From: Syntrophomonadaceae bacterium
GTDB lineage: Bacteria > Bacillota > Dethiobacteria > DTU022 > UBA8154
Length of the DNA stretch: 41,009 nt
NCBI GenBank assembly: GCA_003563895.1
Contig: PWTK01000113.1
Location: 1 to 41,009, forward strand
Direction: 5' to 3'
The notes under the pieces are model-generated. The model was not told the DNA's origin and searched no databases. It was given only the letters and a program-made list of their open reading frames with translations. Positions within the stretch are counted from its first letter, which is position 1. Each line of letters starts with the position of its first letter. The translations under genes were made by a program, and so were the position numbers. Below are positions 35,259 through 41,009 of this stretch, piece after piece.

Positions 35259-37349
35259 ATGAAAGGGTATACCACCAAACAGATACGCAATGTTGCCCTG
35301 ATTTCGCACGGAGGTGCAGGCAAAACCTCCCTGGCAGAAGCCCTGCTTTACACGTCGGGGGTCACCAACCGCCTGGGTCGCGTGGAGGCGGGGAACACCA
35401 TCACCGACTTTGATCCCGATGAGGTGAAGCGGCAGGTGACCATCTCCACGGCCCTGGCGCCCGTGGAATGGAAGGGCGTCAAGCTCAACCTGCTGGACAC
35501 CCCGGGGTTTTTCGATTTTATCGGCGAAGTGCACGGTGCCCTGCGTGTGGCGGACAGCGCCCTGGTAACCGTTTGCGGCGTTTCCGGGGTGGAAGTCGGC
35601 ACGGAAATGGTTTGGAAGTTTGCCGACCAGTATGAGCTGCCCCGGGTGGTCTTCATCAACAAGCTGAACCGGGAAAACGCCGACTTTGACGGGACCCTGG
35701 AACAGCTGCGCAGCCAGTTCGGGCTGCAGGTGTTCCCCCTGCAGTTCCCCATCGGCCTGCAGGAGGATTTCCGGGGCGTGGTGGACCTGGTCCGCATGAA
35801 GGCGCTGGTCTTCGAAGAAGACGGGCTTTCCATGAGCGAAGAGGACATCCCGGACGACCTCCTGGAAAAAGCGGAAGAAATGCGCGAAAAAATCATCGAA
35901 GCGGCCGCCGAAGCCGACGATGACCTGATGGAAAAATACCTGGAAGACGAGGAAGAACTGAGCGAAGAAGAGATCAACAGCGCCCTGCGCCGGGGCACCC
36001 TGGAAGGAACCATTGTCCCCGTGCTCTGCGGCGCCGCCACCAAAAACTACGGCATCCAGCCGCTGCTGGACCTCTGTGCCAGCGCCCTCCCCTCTCCGGC
36101 CGACCGTCCCCCCGTCCGGGGCACGCGTCCCGGCAGCGACGAAGAGGTGGTCCGCAACCCGGATCCTGCCGAGCCCTTCTCCGCCCTGGTCTTTAAAACC
36201 CTGACCGACCCCTATGTGGGGCGGGTGAATTTCATCCGTGTCTTTTCGGGCACGCTGAAAAGCGATGCGGGCCTGTACAACGTTACCAAGGACAAGATGG
36301 AGCGCATCGGCGGCCTTTTCTTCATGCGCGGCAAAAACCAGGAAGCGGCCGGTGAGGTGGCGGCGGGCGATCTCGCGGCGCTTTCCAAGCTGTCGGTTAC
36401 CGCCACCGGCGACACCCTCTGCGACAAAAGCGATCCCGTGGTCTTCCTGCCCGTGGAATTTCCCAGGCCGGTCATCTCCTTCGCCGTGGAACCCAAATCC
36501 AAGGGTGACGAAGAGAAGGTCAGCGCGGGCCTTTCCCGTTTCCTGGATGAAGATCCCACCTTCCGCGTGGAGAAAAACACCGAAACCCGGGAGCTCATCA
36601 TTTCCGGCATGGGCGACATGCACCTGGACGTGATGGTGGAGCGTCTCTCGCAGAAGTTCGGCGTCGACGTGAACCTGAAAACCCCCAAGGTTCCTTACCG
36701 GGAGACCATCAGCAAAAGCGCCCGCAGGGAGAACAAGTACAAAAAGCAGAGCGGCGGGCGCGGCCAGTACGGCCACGTCTTCCTGGAGCTCAGCCCCCTC
36801 GAGAAGGGCGAAGGATTTGTTTTCGAGGATAAGATCGTGGGCGGGGTCGTCCCCAAGCAGTATATCCCGGCCGTGGAAAAAGGGGTAATCGAGGCCATGC
36901 AGGAAGGCATCCTGGCCGGTTACCCGGTGGTGGACGTCAAAGTGACCCTTTACGACGGCTCTTACCACACGGTGGACTCTTCGGAGATGGCCTTCAAAAT
37001 CGCCGGTTCTGTGGCCTTCCGGGGCGCCCTGGAGCAGGCCGTTCCTGTTCTTTTGGAGCCCATCATGGACGTGGAGGTTACGGTGCCCGAGCAGTTCATG
37101 GGCGATATCATGGGCGACCTCAACAGCCGCCGCGGCCGCATCCAGGGAATGACGCCCGGGGAAGGCCTCCAGGTGATAAAGGCCCAGGTGCCGCTGGCGG
37201 AAATGTTCACGTACGCCATCGACCTGCGCTCCATGACGCAGGGCAGGGGCTACTTCACCATGCAGTTTTCCCATTACGAGGAAGTCCCGCACCATGAAAG
37301 CGAAAAGATCATAGCCGCCGTCAGGGAGCGAAAGGAAAAAGACGAGTGA
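35259..37349 (+). CDS. Elongation factor G-like GTPase (EF-G2 / FusA2 family) with altered G motifs
   Basis: Five-domain translational GTPase of EF-G length (696 aa). P-loop SHGGAGKTS (16-24) is complete. Two catalytic or specificity motifs differ from canonical EF-G: G3 is DTPGF (80-84) instead of DTPGH, so the GTPase His is Phe, and G4 is NKLN (134-137) instead of NKxD. Switch I reads RQVTIST rather than RGITI. Domain II (VFKTLTDPYVGRVNFIRVFSG), domain III (GMGDMHLDVMVERL), domain IV (SGGRGQYGHVFLELSP, PVVDVKVTLYDGSYHTVDSSEMAF) and domain V are present. This fits the EF-G-like paralogues whose role in elongation or stress is unsettled; it is not near rpsL/rpsG as true fusA is. ATG chosen for GGAG at 10 bases; a GTG at 35214 is possible. 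Probably read through from leuB. Confidence 0.9.
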   Translation: MKGYTTKQIRNVALISHGGAGKTSLAEALLYTSGVTNRLGRVEAGNTITDFDPDEVKRQVTISTALAPVEWKGVKLNLLDTPGFFDFIGEVHGALRVADSALVTVCGVSGVEVGTEMVWKFADQYELPRVVFINKLNRENADFDGTLEQLRSQFGLQVFPLQFPIGLQEDFRGVVDLVRMKALVFEEDGLSMSEEDIPDDLLEKAEEMREKIIEAAAEADDDLMEKYLEDEEELSEEEINSALRRGTLEGTIVPVLCGAATKNYGIQPLLDLCASALPSPADRPPVRGTRPGSDEEVVRNPDPAEPFSALVFKTLTDPYVGRVNFIRVFSGTLKSDAGLYNVTKDKMERIGGLFFMRGKNQEAAGEVAAGDLAALSKLSVTATGDTLCDKSDPVVFLPVEFPRPVISFAVEPKSKGDEEKVSAGLSRFLDEDPTFRVEKNTETRELIISGMGDMHLDVMVERLSQKFGVDVNLKTPKVPYRETISKSARRENKYKKQSGGRGQYGHVFLELSPLEKGEGFVFEDKIVGGVVPKQYIPAVEKGVIEAMQEGILAGYPVVDVKVTLYDGSYHTVDSSEMAFKIAGSVAFRGALEQAVPVLLEPIMDVEVTVPEQFMGDIMGDLNSRRGRIQGMTPGEGLQVIKAQVPLAEMFTYAIDLRSMTQGRGYFTMQFSHYEEVPHHESEKIIAAVRERKEKDE

Positions 37350-37496
37350 CAGGCAAGAGGTGACGGTTCGTGCCTTGCCCCCCCGGGGGTGGCGGGTAAA
37401 AAGCGGGGGAGAAGAGGCGGTTTTTTGCCCTGTTCCCGAAGCGGCGAGGGGCCACGGATGGCGCCAGCCTGCCCCTGTGGACCAAATAACAACAGG

Positions 37497-37519
37497 CGGG
37501 GCGAAAGCCGTCCCCGTTT
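37497..37519 (+). terminator. Possible weak terminator before ddl
   Basis: CGGGG-cgaaagccgt-CCCCG (with an inner GGC-GAAA-GCC option) followed by TTT only. It lies in the 242-bp gap between the EF-G-like gene and ddl; low confidence because of the short T-run. Confidence 0.3.
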
Positions 37520-37591
37520 GCCCCCTTTGCCGGTGCAGCGGGCAGGTGGGGGAATCGCATTTTCCCGATCCCGGGTAAAGGAGATGATATC

Positions 37592-38704
37592 TTGAGCGAA
37601 AAATTGAAGGTGGGTGTCTTGTTCGGCGGGCGCTCAGGAGAGCACGAGGTATCCTTGCGATCGGCCGCCTCCGTCATGGAGGCTATGGACAAAGCGAAAT
37701 ACCAGGTGATCCCGGTGGGCATTACGCTGGAAGGACGCTGGCTGGCCGGTGGGGACCCCCTGCGGGCCCTGCGGGACAAATGGATTCCGGGAGATTCTTC
37801 TTTTGCCACGCTGGTCACCGACCCCCTTTCTCCCGGCCTGATGCTTCTGCCCGAGCGCCCCGGCACCGGCGGCGCAGATTTTCTGCCCCTGGATGTTGTT
37901 TTCCCGGTCCTCCACGGCCCTTACGGCGAAGACGGCACGGTCCAGGGCCTGCTGGAGCTGGCCGGCCTGCCGTATGTCGGGGCCGGGGTGCTTGCTTCAG
38001 CCGCAGGGATGGACAAGGTGCTGATGAAGCTCCTCTTTAAGCACCGGGGGCTGCCGGTGGGCGATTTTCTCTATTTTTACGCCACCCGGTGGGAGGAAGA
38101 GAAGCAGGCGCTGCTCACGGGGATCGAGGAAAAACTGGGGTTTCCCTGTTTTGTGAAACCGTCCAACCTGGGGTCCAGCGTGGGCGTGAACAAGGCCCGC
38201 TGCCCCCGCACCCTGGAAGAGGCCGTGGAAGAGGCCCTGCTCTACGATGAAAAGGTGGTCGTGGAGCGCTTCCTGCCGGGCCGCGAGATCGAGTGCAGCG
38301 TTTTGGGCGACCAGAAGCCCGTTTCCTCCGTTCCGGGCGAGGTGGTTCCCTGCAACGAATTTTACGATTACCGTGCCAAATACATCGACGACCGCTCAGA
38401 GCTGATCATCCCGGCCGAGCTGGAGCCGGAGGTGGAAGAGCAGTTCAAGGATTACGCGGTACGCGCTTTTCTGGCGGTGGAGTGCAGCGGATTGGGCCGG
38501 GTGGACTTTTTCTACAGCGAAGCGGAAAGGCAGATTTACGTCAACGAAATCAATACCATCCCCGGCTTTACAAGCATCAGCATGTACCCCAAACTTTTTG
38601 AGGCCAGCGGCATTCCCTATCCCGAGCTGATCGACCGGCTTGTCCAGATCGCCCTGGAGAGGCGCCGGCGGCGGCAGCAGCTGCGCATTGCCTACCAGCC
38701 CTGA
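37592..38704 (+). CDS. ddl: D-alanine--D-alanine ligase
   Basis: ATP-grasp enzyme making D-Ala-D-Ala for peptidoglycan. The 370-aa protein shows VGVLFGGRSGEHEVSLRSA at the N-terminus, VFPVLHGPYGEDGTVQGLLEL, the ATP-grasp core CFVKPSNLGSSVGVNK, VVERFLPGREIECSVLG, and metal and substrate residues in RVDFFYSE...YVNEINTIPGFTSISMYPKL. The omega-loop reads EFYDYRAKYID; the Tyr there supports D-Ala-D-Ala rather than D-Ala-D-Lac ligase. TTG start with AAGGAGAT 5-6 bases upstream. No cell-wall cluster is adjacent. Confidence 0.96.
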   Translation: MSEKLKVGVLFGGRSGEHEVSLRSAASVMEAMDKAKYQVIPVGITLEGRWLAGGDPLRALRDKWIPGDSSFATLVTDPLSPGLMLLPERPGTGGADFLPLDVVFPVLHGPYGEDGTVQGLLELAGLPYVGAGVLASAAGMDKVLMKLLFKHRGLPVGDFLYFYATRWEEEKQALLTGIEEKLGFPCFVKPSNLGSSVGVNKARCPRTLEEAVEEALLYDEKVVVERFLPGREIECSVLGDQKPVSSVPGEVVPCNEFYDYRAKYIDDRSELIIPAELEPEVEEQFKDYAVRAFLAVECSGLGRVDFFYSEAERQIYVNEINTIPGFTSISMYPKLFEASGIPYPELIDRLVQIALERRRRRQQLRIAYQP

Positions 38705-38769
38705 TCCCGGCGCGGCGCTTTCTCCAATGATTGGCTGCGATGAAGGGACGCTTCCGGTTTTGCTGCAGC

Positions 38770-38798
38770 TTGTTTCTCGCCATTCGATGTAGTAAAAT
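38770..38798 (+). promoter_or_regulatory. Candidate pdxST promoter
   Basis: TTGTTT-17-TAAAAT in the 158-bp gap before pdxS. A separate TTGACA at 38813-38818 has no good -10 at the right distance. Confidence 0.45.
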
Positions 38799-38862
38799 AA
38801 TGAAAACAGATCTTGACACCCTCGTATTGTGAAGGCGTGGAAAATACAGGAGGTTGGTTGTA

Positions 38863-39747
38863 ATGGCAGAAAAGGGCACCTCTCGGGTGAAAAAAGGCAT
38901 GGCCCAGATGCAAAAGGGCGGGGTCATCATGGATGTGACCGATCCGGAACAGGCCAAAATCGCCGAAGCCGCCGGAGCGGTAGCGGTGATGGCCCTGGAA
39001 ATGGTCCCGGCGGATATCAGGGTCGCAGGCGGTGTGGCCCGCATGGCAGACCCGCAGTCTATCCGTCACATTATGGAAGCCGTCACCGTCCCCGTCATGG
39101 CCAAATGCCGCATCGGGCACTTCGTGGAGGCCGAAATTCTGGAGGCGCTGGGGGTCGACTATATAGACGAGAGCGAAGTGTTGACCCCTGCCGACGAAGA
39201 GTATCATATCGACAAACAAAAGTTCACTGTTCCCTTTGTCTGCGGGGCCAGGGACCTGGGGGAAGCGCTGCGGCGCATCGGGGAGGGAGCGGCCATGATC
39301 CGCACCAAGGGAGAGCCCGGTACGGGCAACGTTGTGGAAGCGGTACGGCACATGCGCCGCATCAATTCCCAGCTCAGGCAGGCCGTCTCCGCCCCCGCCG
39401 AGGAGCTGATGGCCATCGCCAAAAACCTGGGGGCGCCTTTTGAGCTCCTGCAGGAGGTCAAAAGGTTGGGCAGGCTGCCCGTGGTGAATTTCGCCGCAGG
39501 CGGCATCGCCACCCCTGCCGACGCGGCGCTCATGATGAAACTGGGTGCTGACGGGGTGTTTGTGGGCTCGGGCATCTTCAAGTCCAGGGACCCGCAGAAG
39601 CGCGCCCGGGCCATTGTGGAAGCCACCATGCATTTCGACGACCCCGAGCTTTTGGCCAGGGTTTCCAGCAACCTGGGTGAGGCCATGCCGGGGATCGATG
39701 TCTCCCTGCTGGGCCGGGAAGAAAGAATGCAAACCCGCGGCGTGTAA
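38863..39747 (+). CDS. pdxS: Pyridoxal 5'-phosphate synthase lyase subunit PdxS
   Basis: Builds PLP from ribose 5-phosphate, glyceraldehyde 3-phosphate and ammonia delivered by PdxT (DXP-independent route). At 294 aa it is full length. The two active lysines are in place: Lys81 in [12 protein letters not shown] and Lys149 in [13 protein letters not shown]; the phosphate-binding [16 protein letters not shown] and [11 protein letters not shown] follow. ATG with AGGAGG 9 bases upstream. pdxT follows after 114 bases. PLP made here serves IlvE among others. Confidence 0.98.
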   Translation: MAEKGTSRVKKGMAQMQKGGVIMDVTDPEQAKIAEAAGAVAVMALEMVPADIRVAGGVARMADPQSIRHIMEAVTVPVMAKCRIGHFVEAEILEALGVDYIDESEVLTPADEEYHIDKQKFTVPFVCGARDLGEALRRIGEGAAMIRTKGEPGTGNVVEAVRHMRRINSQLRQAVSAPAEELMAIAKNLGAPFELLQEVKRLGRLPVVNFAAGGIATPADAALMMKLGADGVFVGSGIFKSRDPQKRARAIVEATMHFDDPELLARVSSNLGEAMPGIDVSLLGREERMQTRGV

Positions 39748-39861
39748 CGGCAAGCAGGGCCGCTTTTCCCTGTTCCAGCAGGGCGCGTGCCGTCCAGGTT
39801 TTGTTTCCGCTTTTGACCGAACCCGCCGATCCTCTCGGGCCCGGCAGAAAGGACCGCCCTT

Positions 39862-40596
39862 ATGACACATCCACCCTCCTGGGAAAGCTCACCGAGCCCT
39901 GGAGCGTCTGCCGGCAGCCCGCGCCGCGCCGCTGCGCCTCAGCCGGCCGTAGGCGTGCTGGGCATCCAGGGAGCGGTTTCGGAACACATCCAACTGCTGC
40001 GGAAAAGCGGGTCCGAGGCCTTTGCCATCCGCCGGGCCGAACAGCTGCACGCCTTGGGCGGGCTGGTGCTTCCCGGCGGGGAGAGCACCGCCATTGGTCT
40101 GCTGGGCAGCCGGCACGGCTTTTTTGAAATAATCAGCCGACGCGCTAAAGAGGGGATGCCTGTTTGGGGGACCTGTGCCGGGATGGTACTGCTGGCCCGG
40201 GAACTGGAAGGACAGCAGCCCCTTTTGCCGCTCCTTTCCATCCGGGTGCGCCGCAACGCCTACGGGCGCCAGCGGGACAGCTTCGAGGCAGGCTTGGAAA
40301 TCCCCGTCCTGGGCGAGGCGCTCTATCCCGGGGTCTTTATCCGGGCTCCCGTAGTGACCTCCTGCGGCCAGGAAGTGCAGGTGCTGGCCCGCTGGGCAGG
40401 GCGCGCTGTCGCCGTGCAGGAAGGACGGCTTCTGGCGACTTCTTTCCATCCCGAGCTGACAGAAGACCTGCGTCTGCACCGCTACTTCCTTCAGCTGGTG
40501 TCGGACGCCGCCTCTGGAAAAGCGCTGCCGTCCCAACCTGGACAAACCGGGAAAGGAAGTGTCCCCCGACCCGCCGGAAGATTTCCTGCTTTTTGA
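39862..40596 (+). CDS. pdxT: Pyridoxal 5'-phosphate synthase glutaminase subunit PdxT, extended at both ends
   Basis: Class I glutamine amidotransferase that feeds ammonia to PdxS. The triad is visible: Cys105 in GTCAGMVLLA, His196 and Glu198 in SFHPELTED; GVLGIQGAVSEH and PGGESTAIG are family motifs. The protein is 244 aa against roughly 190-200 in the family. About 28 Pro/Ser/Ala-rich residues precede the usual start and about 25 follow the usual end. The ATG has AAAGGA 8 bases upstream, so the N-terminal extension seems genuinely translated; no later start codon with a ribosome site is obvious. Confidence 0.93.
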   Translation: MTHPPSWESSPSPGASAGSPRRAAAPQPAVGVLGIQGAVSEHIQLLRKSGSEAFAIRRAEQLHALGGLVLPGGESTAIGLLGSRHGFFEIISRRAKEGMPVWGTCAGMVLLARELEGQQPLLPLLSIRVRRNAYGRQRDSFEAGLEIPVLGEALYPGVFIRAPVVTSCGQEVQVLARWAGRAVAVQEGRLLATSFHPELTEDLRLHRYFLQLVSDAASGKALPSQPGQTGKGSVPRPAGRFPAF

Positions 40597-40721
40597 GATT
40601 TCAATTGCGCTGAAGAATGAAGAGCGAAAGGTCGGCGCTCCACCCCACAAGGTAAAGGCATGTTTTAAAACCCGCTTTTCAGGGATGAAAAAGGGCGTGC
40701 AGGGCAAAAACAACTATTTTT

Positions 40722-40936
40722 TCAACGTATAGGAACATTTTCGTCCTTCTGATGGTGAAGCGAAGCTTCAAGGCGGTCTTTATTTTCTAGTTTTTTCATT
40801 TCTTTCTCCATTTTCTCCATTCGGAGGATAAAAACTGTTTTAGCTGAACATCAACACTTGAGTCAAAATCAGCCTCATCAAAAGCAAGTCCTGCAAGGGC
40901 CCTTTCCCCCCGGCCCGTTGGCTGAAAAAGGGGCTT
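40722..40936 (-). pseudogene. Possible frame-broken small gene remnant, minus strand
   Basis: In the 391-bp gap after pdxT, two minus-strand frames look protein-like and join at the A5 run 40830-40834. Upstream: ERALAGLAFDEADFDSSVDV; downstream: MEKMEKEMKKLENKDRLEAS, a charged, coiled-coil-like stretch ending at 40722. One added base would fuse them into roughly 65-70 residues. No family is recognised, no ribosome site is clear, and the start is unknown. The rest of the gap has only a CCCAGGGCCCTGGG palindrome (40948-40961). Confidence 0.25.
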
Positions 40937-40987
40937 TCACCGCGGCCCCCAGGGCCCTGGGCTCCAGCACGCCCGGAGGTGTTAACC

Positions 40988-41009
40988 TTGGACGAGCAGG
41001 TAGACCTGA
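40988..41009 (+). CDS. 5' end of an unidentified gene, cut by the window edge
   Basis: GGAGGTG followed after six bases by TTG opens a frame MDEQVDL that runs off the end. The ribosome site is strong and the TTG start is common in this genome. Seven codons do not identify a family. Confidence 0.5.

Noticed and set aside
35148-37295. 715-codon minus-strand frame opposite the EF-G-like gene
   Set aside because: Antisense of a clear translational GTPase; His/Gln/Gly-rich, no domain.
37350-37591. Riboswitch or structured leader before ddl
   Set aside because: Several GC-rich hairpins exist but no conserved core of a known riboswitch class could be matched.

Overview
The window is the replication-origin region of a Gram-positive, Clostridia-type chromosome. 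I infer an anaerobic, possibly thermophilic relative of Moorella, Thermacetogenium or Pelotomaculum from four things: the gene order, the moderately high GC, the frequent TTG and GTG starts behind strong Shine-Dalgarno sites, and the presence of Noc, RemB and a T-box. Species cannot be fixed from the sequence alone.

Left arm (215-11134, all on the minus strand): M23 peptidase, a perfect parS, parB, parA, noc, rsmG, mnmG, mnmE, jag, yidC, yidD, rnpA, rpmH. This is the classical Firmicutes block running leftward from the origin. It covers chromosome segregation, nucleoid occlusion, tRNA and rRNA modification, membrane insertion, RNase P and L34.

Origin (about 11376-13357): DnaA boxes sit both before and after dnaA, and an AT-rich (TA)n stretch lies before dnaN, so the origin looks bipartite as in Bacillus. 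The right arm (+ strand) continues with dnaN, recF, a DciA-like DUF721 protein with a zinc ribbon, remB, gyrB and gyrA. A small permease gene with an interrupted reading frame lies on the minus strand between gyrB and gyrA.

From 22.5 kb the content is metabolic: a membrane-anchored, apparently degenerate fumarate-reductase-like flavoprotein; a stand-alone carboxyltransferase subunit (OadA/PycB/5S type) without a biotin domain; ilvE behind a consensus promoter and a T-box riboswitch; ilvD-ilvB-ilvN; and leuC-leuD-leuB. Together these give most of branched-chain amino acid synthesis, but ilvC and leuA are absent from the window. The right end holds an EF-G-like GTPase with altered G motifs, ddl (D-Ala-D-Ala ligase), pdxS-pdxT (pyridoxal phosphate synthase) and the first codons of another gene.

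I see no rRNA, tRNA, CRISPR array, intact insertion sequence or prophage. No clearly new multi-gene system is visible. The best leads are single-gene oddities: the NKxN/DTPGF EF-G paralogue, Gln/Glu in the GyrA quinolone pocket, the degenerate flavoprotein, the DciA-zinc-ribbon fusion and the frame-broken permease. Several unexplained intergenic gaps of 400-800 bp also deserve searches.
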